A DNA stretch of 64,000 nucleotides from an uncultured Holophaga sp. Lineage in GTDB: Bacteria > Acidobacteriota > Holophagae > Holophagales > Holophagaceae. A program made the translations under genes and the position numbers. Below the pieces are notes generated by a model. That model made no database searches. It was not told the origin of the DNA and was given only the letters and a program-made list of their open reading frames with translations. This document shows positions 27,759 through 35,400 of the stretch, piece by piece. Positions within the stretch are counted from its first letter, which is position 1. Each line of letters starts with the position of its first letter. The stretch is taken from NCBI RefSeq assembly GCF_963677305.1, contig NZ_OY781925.1:2692001-2756000 (forward strand), written 5' to 3'.

Positions 27759-29651
27759 TCAGTCGATGCTGAGGGTGATCAGGCCGGTGTAAGTGCTGCC
27801 GGCCACGATGGGAGTCGTGACGCCACCGATCGTCATGGTGACCGTGGCCCCATCCGCCCCGACGATGCTTGCGCCGGATCCAAGGACCAGCTTGGACAGG
27901 TACGAAGTCCCCGTCACGGTCCAGATGGAACTCCCCTCCAGGTTCACAATCACCCCGTTGTTGTATACCCGATTGACCGACACATTCTCCTCACCCAGGT
28001 AGGTGCGGGTGGCAGGATAGATCTCCCCCCCAGCGGCCACATACTTGTTGGACTGGGTGCCGGCAGAGATCACCCCCGTGATCTCGGTGTCCTGAAAGTC
28101 CACGTAGAGGTTCTGCCCATAGGGGGTGTCACTGGCGGAAGCGTTTCCGGTGGTGCCATCCCCTTTGACCCACCGGGTGTTGTATATGTCCCCGGTGAGG
28201 GCATTGCCGTTCGTGGTGTTCATGTTCTTGAAGGTGGCATTGGCCGTATAGTTCGTCGACTCAGAGGTGTAGTCAAAGGTGGCGGTATCAAGTGCATACC
28301 ATTCAGGCGTGGGCACCGTGTAACTGGAGGCCCACATGGTGTCGGAACCGGGTCCGCCACCACTCGCGTTCATGCCCGGATCATCGCTCTCCATCAAATG
28401 GAGGAGCACACCGCTGTCGGTCTTCAGCGTGGCATTGTCCACCACCAGGTTGGGAGCAGCCAGGTTGCCGCTGGTGCTCTTGATCAGGAACATGGTCTCC
28501 CCGGTGTGGAACTGGGTGCCTTCCTCGATGTTCACCGTGCCCCCCTGGTTCTTGTGCCAGAGGATGCCGAAGCGCTTGGAGGTGGCGACAGTGTTGCCGA
28601 GGGTGTTGCCCTTGAAGGTGGCACCGCAGGCGCCTGCGGCCACGATCAGCACGTAGTCGGGCACATTGAAGGTCGTGTGGGTGTAGGTGTTCTGGATACC
28701 CCCATCCGCATAGGAACCATAGCCACTGGTCCCCGTGATAGTGGCCGTGGTGTCCTCAACGGTCAGCTCGGCTCCCGTGCTGGTGCTGTCCGTGGAGAGC
28801 ACACCCCAGGCTTCGGAGGTGACGGTGCAGTTCTTGTAGTGGGCCTTGGCGGTTCCCAGCACATTGGTGGCCCGGCAGTTGCCCGAGATGCCAAGGATCC
28901 AGGGAACCTGCTTCATCATAGGAACCGTAAAGGTGGACAGGGAGGCGCTGGTGCCCTCGTGCCCCGCAATCGTGGAGCCCTCGATGGTCATCTCCGAGCC
29001 GCCGCCGACCCAGACCGCCGTCCGGATGGCACCGGTGGTGCTGATGTTGAGATTGCTGGCTTCAGCCACGGCCGTATCGGTGCTCATGAGGGCCGCACCA
29101 TACCCTGCGAAGTCGTTGCCCCCATGCCCATTCATGGTCAAGGTCATGTTGGAGACGGTGTACGGGGTCGTCGTACCCGTGGTGCCACCCAGCACAATCC
29201 CGTTGAAGTCGTCACCTGTGGAGGTGATCGTGCCATTGCTGGCATAGCTGGCGGTGTAGTCGAGGCCGTCCAAGGCTGAGACCACGGACTTCGCGGCCAC
29301 GATGGCATCGTCCTCCACATAGAGCCCCATGCGGAAGTTGTGGGTGGTCCCCATGTAGGTAACATCGTGCTCATCGGTCACGGTCAGGACCACGGTGCCC
29401 GTGTAGGTGGTACCGGAGACAATGTTCTGCTCTACACCGTCCACCGTCAGGGTCAGGCTGTAGCCGTCCGGGGCGACCAGGGTCTCGTTGGAAGCGATGG
29501 TCAGGGAAGAGAGGGTGGTGGTGCTGCTGATGGTCCGGGTGACGGCCTCCACCGAGCTGGAGTGCGAGCCGCCGCAGCCCACCAGCAGGAACACGATGGC
29601 AGCGGAAGTGCCGATGAGCGTACGGGATCTGAAAACCTTTGGGAAGTGCAT
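27759..29651 (-). CDS. beta-helix-like lipoprotein with duplicated end modules
   Basis: This 630-residue protein has a lipoprotein signal (TSAAIVFLLVGCGG, lipobox LVGC). The mature part is rich in Thr, Ser, Gly, Asn and short beta strands, as in a right-handed parallel beta-helix (for example GAIRTAVWVGGGSEMTIEGS, GTVNIEEGTQFHTG). Residues about 47-92 (SSLTIASNETLVAPDGYSL onward to VVLTV) and the last about 46 residues (SKLVLGSGASIVGADGATV to LITLSI) are clearly homologous. The helix is therefore framed by two copies of one module. I know no function; surface adhesion or substrate binding is a guess. A strong GGAGGAAGG precedes the ATG. Confidence 0.75.
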   Translation of the reverse strand: MHFPKVFRSRTLIGTSAAIVFLLVGCGGSHSSSVEAVTRTISSTTTLSSLTIASNETLVAPDGYSLTLTVDGVEQNIVSGTTYTGTVVLTVTDEHDVTYMGTTHNFRMGLYVEDDAIVAAKSVVSALDGLDYTASYASNGTITSTGDDFNGIVLGGTTGTTTPYTVSNMTLTMNGHGGNDFAGYGAALMSTDTAVAEASNLNISTTGAIRTAVWVGGGSEMTIEGSTIAGHEGTSASLSTFTVPMMKQVPWILGISGNCRATNVLGTAKAHYKNCTVTSEAWGVLSTDSTSTGAELTVEDTTATITGTSGYGSYADGGIQNTYTHTTFNVPDYVLIVAAGACGATFKGNTLGNTVATSKRFGILWHKNQGGTVNIEEGTQFHTGETMFLIKSTSGNLAAPNLVVDNATLKTDSGVLLHLMESDDPGMNASGGGPGSDTMWASSYTVPTPEWYALDTATFDYTSESTNYTANATFKNMNTTNGNALTGDIYNTRWVKGDGTTGNASASDTPYGQNLYVDFQDTEITGVISAGTQSNKYVAAGGEIYPATRTYLGEENVSVNRVYNNGVIVNLEGSSIWTVTGTSYLSKLVLGSGASIVGADGATVTMTIGGVTTPIVAGSTYTGLITLSID

Positions 29652-29737
29652 CCTTCCTCCTCTGGGAATGGGGTGGGTGTGGGTTGGCAGGGCGGAGCCA
29701 AGGCCTCAACCGAGACCTTTTGATCGCTTTTTTCGCA

Positions 29738-29770
29738 TTCTTTCAAATGCAATTATTGCAGTCGAAAGAA
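29738..29770. promoter_or_regulatory. 33-bp dyad-symmetric operator candidate
   Basis: The symmetric core TGCAAT-T-ATTGCA (29748-29760) is flanked by TTCTTTC (29738-29744) and GAAAGAA (29764-29770) at equal three-base distances. Nested arms of 7 and 6 bp around one centre are typical of a dimeric regulator site. It lies upstream of the beta-helix lipoprotein gene (leftward) and one base before the -35 of a rightward promoter. Confidence 0.6.
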
Positions 29771-29771
29771 C

Positions 29772-29801
29772 TTGACACACATAGATGCTGCGACATGTAA
29801 T
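29772..29801 (+). promoter_or_regulatory. sigma70-type promoter facing right
   Basis: TTGACA (29772-29777), an 18-bp spacer and TGTAAT (29796-29801): a perfect -35 and a 5/6 -10. No rightward gene follows for more than 4 kb, so it would drive an RNA ending at the hairpin at 29948-29971 or run antisense into the CIA30-like gene. Confidence 0.5.
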
Positions 29802-29947
29802 TCATCTCGCAGTATCCACCCAGCACCTACGATTGCAGCCCAAAAGCGAACCCATTTGCCCAATCGTCACAAGAAACCGCCCAGTGTGATTTTCAATACG
29901 CCCAATGCATACACCCTCCCCCCTTCCCTGAAGGGATGTACAGGCAG

Positions 29948-29971
29948 AGGGCCCCGCCGGAGCGGGGCCCT
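29948..29971. terminator. hairpin terminator, second copy
   Basis: This is the same 10-bp stem and CGGA loop as at 27717-27740. It lies downstream of the CIA30-like gene (leftward) behind a smaller CCGCC/GGCGG hairpin at about 29975-29989. Neither side has a clear T-run. Confidence 0.6.
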
Positions 29972-29989
29972 CAACCGCCGAGAGGGCGG

Positions 29990-30496
29990 CTACTGGATAC
30001 GGATGTCATCCACTACGACATCCAGGGTTCCGGGGGTGTTACGGCCAAAGGCGACGGCGGTGAGCTGATGCGGATCAGCCTTGAAGGAGGCCAGATCCAG
30101 GGTGACCTGCTGCCAGTCGGCACCCACGGTGACCGTCTGCGTATAGGGCTGGACACCGGTCCCCTTCTGGAAGAGGGAGACCGCCAGCTGGCCGTGACCC
30201 TTGACCTTGAAGCTCAGAGTCCTGGCAGCGGAGAGATCCACGCTCCGGTTGGGCGTGGCCCCGAGGTAGTGGATGGCACCCGCGAAGGGATCCACCTCCT
30301 TGAAGGGGTCCCGGCCACTGCGCTGGACAGAGCCGGAGAGCCGGATGGCGGTGTCCGAACCCGTGTCCCCGACGGAGACGAAGGAAGAGCCCAGGAGCAG
30401 CTGCTGGTCAGACACAGGCTGCCAAGCGCTGGCGGGGATGGGCTCCGCAGCGGCCAGGGTGAGAGTCATGAGAGAGAGAAGGATCGGCTTGATCAT
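29990..30496 (-). CDS. secreted CIA30/carbohydrate-binding-like protein
   Basis: This 168-residue exported protein has a signal peptide (MIKPILLSLMTLTLAAAEPIPA) and one jelly-roll domain. AIRLSGSVQRSG, LSAARTLSFKVKGHGQLAVSLFQ, DWQQVTLDLASF and the ending GTLDVVVDDIRIQ match the galactose-binding-like fold of CIA30 and related carbohydrate-binding modules. The ligand is unknown. GGAGG lies seven bases before ATG 30494-30496. It is followed by tandem hairpins and is about 100 bp downstream of the methyltransferase gene, possibly in the same transcript. Confidence 0.75.
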   Translation of the reverse strand: MIKPILLSLMTLTLAAAEPIPASAWQPVSDQQLLLGSSFVSVGDTGSDTAIRLSGSVQRSGRDPFKEVDPFAGAIHYLGATPNRSVDLSAARTLSFKVKGHGQLAVSLFQKGTGVQPYTQTVTVGADWQQVTLDLASFKADPHQLTAVAFGRNTPGTLDVVVDDIRIQ

Positions 30497-30593
30497 GGTG
30501 GTGCCTCCGGGATCCAGGATCCGATTCCGGGGCACCCCCCTGTAAGCACTTTCCCCCAGCGGTCTCCCAGACCACCCGGACGGATGCCCAGCC

Positions 30594-31703
30594 CTATCTT
30601 CCGGTCACCGCAGAGAGCATGGCCCTGAAGTTCTCGGGCTTGGTGTTGTATGGCGTGGTGCAGCCCGGTGCCAGGATGAAGCCCCTGGGACCGAGGTCCC
30701 TGATCAGCTTCGTGCAATGGGCATGGACATCCTCGGGCCTTCCGAGAGCCAGAAGCGCCGGGGGGACATCTCCCTTGATGGCCATGTGGCCGTCCAGGTG
30801 TTCCCGCAGCTTGTAGACATCGGTGACGCTGTCAGAGGCGAAGACGCACTTGCCCTTGGGCAGCTCCTTGAAGCGCTCGATGTCGCGGTTCCAGTCCCCG
30901 TCGAAGTGGAGGTTCACGAAGGTGCCCGTCTCCACCACTGCATTCACGATCTGGACCACATAGGGCCAGACGAACTTGTTCCAGAGGCGTGGGGAGAGGA
31001 AGTTGCTCGAGCCCCGGGCCACCCCCAGAAAAGCACTGTAGGGCTTGGCCTGCTTGATGATCCCTACGGTCTCCTCGATGATGTCCGCCACCATCACATC
31101 CATGACCTCCTTGACCTTGTCAGGCATGCGGAACATATCCGTCATGAACTTGGCCATGGTCCTACCGCCAGCCAAGGGGTCCAGGGGGATGTTGGGGAAG
31201 ACGCCGGAGTAGGCCGGGATGCCGGCCTTGACCGCGCGCTTGGCTGCGAGGATCCCCCCCAAGACGAGCTTGAACTTATCAAAGCCTCCCAGGCCCAACT
31301 TCTCCTTGTAGTAATCCTTCCGGAACTGCTTCCATCCCACCTTCAGGATCCGGTCGTAGTCAGCCTCGGTGATCAGCTCCTCCTCGTGAACCTGCCAGAG
31401 GGAACCCTCGGGCAGCTCATCCCCGGCCAGCTTCACCCTGGAAAGGGTGGACGCGGCCACCCAGTTGGGCACAATGCCATCCACCTCGACCATGTCCAGC
31501 TCCGGGAAATCCCGGACGGTCTGGAGGATCAGCTTGTTGGAGTGCAGCAGGCTGTGGGAGAGGCGGGCCATGGAGCCCCCGGTGTAGGTGGCGGCCCAGG
31601 CGTCGATCCAGGCCATCACCGGCACCCGGTCGGGGGTCCCCAGGGTGATGGCCTGGGTCATGCGGTTGCGACGTTCCTGGTAGAGCTCAGCAGCGCTCTT
31701 CAT
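30594..31703 (-). CDS. UroD-fold corrinoid-dependent methyltransferase (MtaA/MtbA-like)
   Basis: This 369-residue protein belongs to the uroporphyrinogen decarboxylase superfamily that includes methylcobamide:CoM and aromatic O-demethylating methyltransferases. RVPVMAWIDAW, HFDGDWNRD and ILAPGCTTPYNTKPEN fit this fold. In MtaA-type enzymes zinc is held by H-x-C and a later Cys. Here the motif reads H266-F-D268 with C348, so one Cys is replaced by Asp, which suggests a different substrate. The cognate corrinoid protein gene is directly upstream (stop and start 13 bases apart). It probably moves a methyl group to or from that protein. GAGGAGG precedes ATG 31701-31703. Confidence 0.85.
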   Translation of the reverse strand: MKSAAELYQERRNRMTQAITLGTPDRVPVMAWIDAWAATYTGGSMARLSHSLLHSNKLILQTVRDFPELDMVEVDGIVPNWVAASTLSRVKLAGDELPEGSLWQVHEEELITEADYDRILKVGWKQFRKDYYKEKLGLGGFDKFKLVLGGILAAKRAVKAGIPAYSGVFPNIPLDPLAGGRTMAKFMTDMFRMPDKVKEVMDVMVADIIEETVGIIKQAKPYSAFLGVARGSSNFLSPRLWNKFVWPYVVQIVNAVVETGTFVNLHFDGDWNRDIERFKELPKGKCVFASDSVTDVYKLREHLDGHMAIKGDVPPALLALGRPEDVHAHCTKLIRDLGPRGFILAPGCTTPYNTKPENFRAMLSAVTGR

Positions 31704-31716
31704 GGGATTCCTCCTC

Positions 31717-32343
31717 TCAAAGGCCAAGCAGCTTCTTGGAGAACTCGACGGCCTCCTGGGCAGTCCGACAGTAGGCGTCAGCCCCTACATAATCGGCCGT
31801 GGTCTGGTCGCAGGGCCCACCGCCGATGAGGATCCGGAGTCCCTCCCGCAGCCCGGCGGCCTCGATGGCCCCGATGCACTCCTTCATGCCGTCGAAGGCT
31901 GTGGTCAGGAGACAGGAGATGCCCACCACCTGGGGCTTGTGTTCCCGGATGGCCCGGAGGTAGTCGGCGGTGGGCACATCCACCCCGAGGTCGATGACCT
32001 TGAAGCCGTTGCAGCTCATGACCGTGGTGACGATGTTCTTGCCGATGTCGTGGATATCGCCATAGATGGTGCCCATCACCATGGTGCCGTGGCTGGGGGC
32101 ATCCCCGGCGTCCAGATCCCCCCCGATGAGGGCAGCGGCCTCCTTGAAGATCTCGGCCGACATGATCAGCTCAGAGAGGTAGTATTCCTTCTCCTCATAG
32201 CGCTTTCCGACGATGTTCATGCCCTCCTGGAGCTTCTGGATGATCTCCAGGGCGGGCACACCCTGGGACTGCAGGGCCTTCACTTCCCTGACGAGGACCG
32301 ACTCTTCGAGGTCGGCCATGGCGTTGACGAGGGTCTGACTCAT
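31717..32343 (-). CDS. corrinoid (B12-binding) methyl-carrier protein
   Basis: This 208-residue protein has the two modules of MtaC/MtbC-type corrinoid proteins. The N-terminal helical cap is residues 1-85 (ALEIIQKLQEGMNIVGKRYEEKEYYLSELIMSAE). The Rossmann B12 domain has DxHxxG as GDIHDIGKNIV (D96, H98, G101), VGISCLLTT and a final GGGP. H98 is the expected lower axial ligand to cobalt. It shuttles a methyl group between two methyltransferases, one of which is likely the next gene. AGGTGATC precedes ATG at 32341-32343; an ATC-containing in-frame GTG start upstream is possible. Confidence 0.92.
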   Translation of the reverse strand: MSQTLVNAMADLEESVLVREVKALQSQGVPALEIIQKLQEGMNIVGKRYEEKEYYLSELIMSAEIFKEAAALIGGDLDAGDAPSHGTMVMGTIYGDIHDIGKNIVTTVMSCNGFKVIDLGVDVPTADYLRAIREHKPQVVGISCLLTTAFDGMKECIGAIEAAGLREGLRILIGGGPCDQTTADYVGADAYCRTAQEAVEFSKKLLGL

Positions 32344-32560
32344 GGAGATCACCTAGGAATGGCGGACGGGGGGGCAGGCCTCCCCCAGGACCTGGGATCC
32401 CCCTGGGGATCGCCTCGGCCCGGGAAGATGACCCTGCTGCTCAGCCCGGTGTTGATTGGAACTGGATCGAGACTACCCCCGAACCCGCTCACGGTGATCA
32501 ATAAATTTACTCATAACCCCATCAAAAACCGTCCAGAAATGAATCCATTTTTATAGCGAT

Positions 32561-33904
32561 TCACTTAACAGATCGCCCCATCGCCTCGCGCAGAAGCTCT
32601 ACCCCGAGGTCCAGCTCCTCCGTCGGCAGGTTCAGGGCCGGACGGAAGCGCAGTCCTGAGGCCCCGGTGCCCAGGAGCAGCATGCCCAGGCCATGGCACT
32701 CCTCAATGATGCGATCCCGCAGGGCCGGGGTGGCCACATCCAGGGCGCAGAAGAGTCCCCTCCCCCTGGGGTTGGATGTGAGCTCGGGAAAGTCCCGGTG
32801 GATCTCCCGGAGCCCCTGCAGCAGCCGTTCCCCCTGCCGCTGGCTGAAGACCAGGGTGTCCTCCTCCACCATGACATCGATGAGTCGGCGACCCCTCGCC
32901 ATGTCCACCAGGTTGCCGCCCCAGGTGCTGTTGATGCGGCTGGGGACCTTGAACACGTTGTCCACCTCGTCCAGGCGTGGCCCTGCGGCCACGCCGCAGA
33001 CCTGGCTCTTCTTTCCGAAGGCGATCAGGTCCGGCTCCACCCCGAAGTGCTCATGGGCCCACCAGCGCCCGGTGGCGCCGAAACCGGTCTGCACCTCATC
33101 AAAAATGAGCAGAAAGTCATACTCACGGGAGAGTTGCGAGAGCTCCCGGAGAAACTCGCCCCGGAAGTGGTTGTCCCCACCCTCTCCCTGAATGGGTTCG
33201 ATGATGAGGCAGGCGATGTCATCGGGGTCGCGCTCCACCGCCGCCCGGATCTGGCGGACGGCCTCGGCCTCGGCCGCCTCCGCCTGCTCCAGGTGGGCCC
33301 CCTCCAAAGGGAAGCTCAGCTTGGGATTGAGGATGCGGGGCCAGTCGAAGCGGGGGAAGTACTGGTATTTCCTTGGATCGGCAGTGTTCGTCAGGCTCAG
33401 GGTGTAGCCGCTCCGCCCGTGGAAGGCCTCCCGGAAGTGGATCACCTGTGAGCCCTTCTCTCCCTTCCCCGCAGCAAGATTCTTGCGGACCTTCCAGTCG
33501 AAAGCGGCCTTGAGGGCGTTCTCCACCCCCAGGGCCCCCCCGTCGATCCAGAAGAGGTATTTGAGGTAGGGGGGGAGGAGATGGGTACCGAAGGCCTCCA
33601 CCCAGTCCGCCATCACCGTGGTGTAGATCTCGCTGTTGGTGGGCTTGTTCACCGCCACCGATCCCAGGAAGGTCTGGAACTCCGGGTCCCGCAACCGGGG
33701 ATGGTTGTGCCCGAGGGGCGCCGTGGCGAAGAAGGAGTAGAAGTCCAGGAAGCGCCTGCCACTCCGGGCATCCACAATCCAGGAACCGCAGCTCTTCTCC
33801 AGATCCATGACCAGATGGAATCCGTCCACGAGCATGTGCCGTCCGAGGAGCTCGAAGACATTCTGGGGGGTGGCTGGCGTGGTGGGGCGATTCGACATGG
33901 GCAT
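32561..33904 (-). CDS. lat: L-lysine 6-transaminase
   Basis: This 447-residue class III PLP aminotransferase has the L-lysine 6-transaminase layout. MLVDGFHLVMDLEKSCGSWIVDARSGRRFLDFYSFFAT comes near the start, then GALGVENALKAAFDWK, HGRSGYTLSLTNT, and LLIFDEVQTGFGATGRWW. The PLP lysine is in AFGKKSQVCG, near residue 300. It converts lysine plus 2-oxoglutarate to 2-aminoadipate semialdehyde and glutamate. ATG 33902-33904 has GGAGG six bases before; a second ATG two codons on is less well placed. It is divergent from moaE across 45 bp. Its link to the corrinoid genes, if any, is unclear. Confidence 0.9.
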   Translation of the reverse strand: MPMSNRPTTPATPQNVFELLGRHMLVDGFHLVMDLEKSCGSWIVDARSGRRFLDFYSFFATAPLGHNHPRLRDPEFQTFLGSVAVNKPTNSEIYTTVMADWVEAFGTHLLPPYLKYLFWIDGGALGVENALKAAFDWKVRKNLAAGKGEKGSQVIHFREAFHGRSGYTLSLTNTADPRKYQYFPRFDWPRILNPKLSFPLEGAHLEQAEAAEAEAVRQIRAAVERDPDDIACLIIEPIQGEGGDNHFRGEFLRELSQLSREYDFLLIFDEVQTGFGATGRWWAHEHFGVEPDLIAFGKKSQVCGVAAGPRLDEVDNVFKVPSRINSTWGGNLVDMARGRRLIDVMVEEDTLVFSQRQGERLLQGLREIHRDFPELTSNPRGRGLFCALDVATPALRDRIIEECHGLGMLLLGTGASGLRFRPALNLPTEELDLGVELLREAMGRSVK

Positions 33905-33949
33905 CCTTCACCTCCAGTATCGCTGTATCTTGGATGCAGAGAGGTTCCC

Positions 33950-34381
33950 ATGATGATCCCCCCTATTGCCGTCACCAGCAGCCCCCTGGACGCCATCGCC
34001 CTGAGGCGCGAGGTCCATGACACCCGCGCCGGCTCGGTCGTGGTCTTCGAGGGCTGCGCCCGGGACCATCATGACGGCAAGGATGTGGAACTCCTGGCCT
34101 ACGAGGCCTTCGAGTCCATGGCGGTCTCCGAACTCCAGAAGCTCCGGGACGAGGCCATGGAGCGCTTCGGGCTCTACCAGTGCATCATCCATCACCGCAC
34201 CGGCATCGTCCCCCTCTGCGAGGCGGCGGTGGTGGTGGTGGTCTCCTCCGCCCACCGACAGGCCTCCTTCGAGTCTGTGGGCTGGATCATGGACCGCATC
34301 AAGGAGCACATTCCCATCTGGAAGCGGGAGCGGTACACCGCCGGCAGCGAGTCCTGGGTCGAGGGCGAGGAGCGTCGGTAG
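33950..34381 (+). CDS. moaE: molybdopterin synthase catalytic subunit MoaE
   Basis: This 143-residue MoaE has the conserved AGSVVVFEGCARDHHDGKDVELLAYEAFESMA, then IIHHRTGIVPLCEAAVVVVVSSAHRQASFES and the C-terminal IKEHIPIWKRERY with the active-site Lys residues. It inserts sulfur into precursor Z to make molybdopterin, with MoaD, which is not adjacent. GAGAGG lies five bases before ATG 33950. dus follows 29 bases after its stop, so the two are probably cotranscribed. Confidence 0.94.
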   Translation: MMIPPIAVTSSPLDAIALRREVHDTRAGSVVVFEGCARDHHDGKDVELLAYEAFESMAVSELQKLRDEAMERFGLYQCIIHHRTGIVPLCEAAVVVVVSSAHRQASFESVGWIMDRIKEHIPIWKRERYTAGSESWVEGEERR

Positions 34382-34410
34382 TAAACTGGGGGTTTGCCCG
34401 AGGACTCCGC

Positions 34411-35400
34411 TTGGCCTTCCCCTTCGATCCCTTCTTCATCGGCCCCGTCGAGGTCAAGCCTGCCCTGGTGCTGGCCCCCCTGCACGAGATCACGGATCTG
34501 CCCTTCCGGCGCATGATCCGCGAGATCGGTGGGGTGGGTCTCACCGTCTCCGAGATGATCAGCGCCGAAGCCCTCTGGCGCCAGGCGCGGAAGGCCCGGG
34601 AGATGATGGCCGCCGAGGGCGAGCGCCCCTTCGCCATCCAGCTGGCGGGCTACATTCCGGAGCATCTGGCCGAGTGCGCCCAGATGTGCGAGGCCTCCGG
34701 AGCGGACTTGGTGGACCTCAACATGGGTTGCCCCGCCAGCAACGTCACCAGCGGCGGCGCCGGTTCGGCGCTGCTGCGGGACTTCCGCCTGGCCGAGCGC
34801 TGCGTCGACGCCATGGTCAAGGCCGTGAAGATCCCTGTCACCGTGAAGATGCGGGTGGGCTGGGATGCGGCCCAGAAGGAGCGGGGTGAATACCTGGACT
34901 TCATCCGGATGTACCACGACCGCGGTGCCCAGGCCGTGACCATCCACCCCAGGACTCGGGCCCAGCAGTACCAGGGGCACTCGGACTGGAGCCTCATCGC
35001 CCGGGCGGTGGAGCTGGGACTGCCCTTCCCCATCGTCGGCAACGGAGATGTCAACACCGCCGAAGAGGCGCATCAGATGGTGCGGGAGACGGGCTGTGCC
35101 GGGGTCATGATCGGGCGCGGAGCCATGTACAACCCCTTTCTCTTCCGACAGATCCTGGATCCCGCTCTGGTGGTGACCTCGGACATGCGGATCGACGCCA
35201 CCCTCCGCTTCTTCCGCCTGACCCTGGAAAGCGGCGATGAGCGGGAGGCCCTTCACAAGATCAAGAAGATCGGGGCCTGGTTCACCAAGGGCCTGCCGGG
35301 CGGGGCGAAGTTCAGGCACAAGCTCAACGAGCGCAACGACCCCGAGTCCCTCATCCAGGACATCGAAGCGCTCCGCGAGGAGACCCGTCACCTGGGCTGA
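34411..35400 (+). CDS. dus: tRNA-dihydrouridine synthase
   Basis: This 329-residue FMN TIM-barrel protein has VLAPLHEITDLPFR, FAIQLAGYIPE, the catalytic-Cys motif DLNMGCPASNV, PVTVKMRVGW, TIHPRTRAQQY, PIVGNGDVNT and GVMIGRGAMYNPFLF. It reduces specific uridines of tRNA; the motif set fits the DusB-like branch. TTG at 34411 with GAGG seven bases upstream is chosen because the domain starts soon after. The frame upstream overlaps moaE out of frame. Its last 13 bases overlap the end of the convergent histidine kinase. Confidence 0.92.
   Translation: MAFPFDPFFIGPVEVKPALVLAPLHEITDLPFRRMIREIGGVGLTVSEMISAEALWRQARKAREMMAAEGERPFAIQLAGYIPEHLAECAQMCEASGADLVDLNMGCPASNVTSGGAGSALLRDFRLAERCVDAMVKAVKIPVTVKMRVGWDAAQKERGEYLDFIRMYHDRGAQAVTIHPRTRAQQYQGHSDWSLIARAVELGLPFPIVGNGDVNTAEEAHQMVRETGCAGVMIGRGAMYNPFLFRQILDPALVVTSDMRIDATLRFFRLTLESGDEREALHKIKKIGAWFTKGLPGGAKFRHKLNERNDPESLIQDIEALREETRHLG

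Larger units (their letters stand above)
29652..29989. other. 338-bp intergenic region with dyad, promoter and hairpins
   Basis: No coding frame is supported here. Positions 29720-29920 are AT-rich relative to the neighbours. The gap holds a 33-bp dyad, a consensus-like rightward promoter, a CCCTTC-CCT-GAAGGG hairpin near 29920-29935, and the tandem hairpins after the CIA30-like gene. It must also contain the promoter of the beta-helix lipoprotein gene. Confidence 0.6.

Noticed and set aside
32344..32560. A cobalamin riboswitch in the leader of the corrinoid protein gene
   Set aside because: I looked for the B12 box and the conserved core elements and found none; only ordinary GC-rich hairpins are present.
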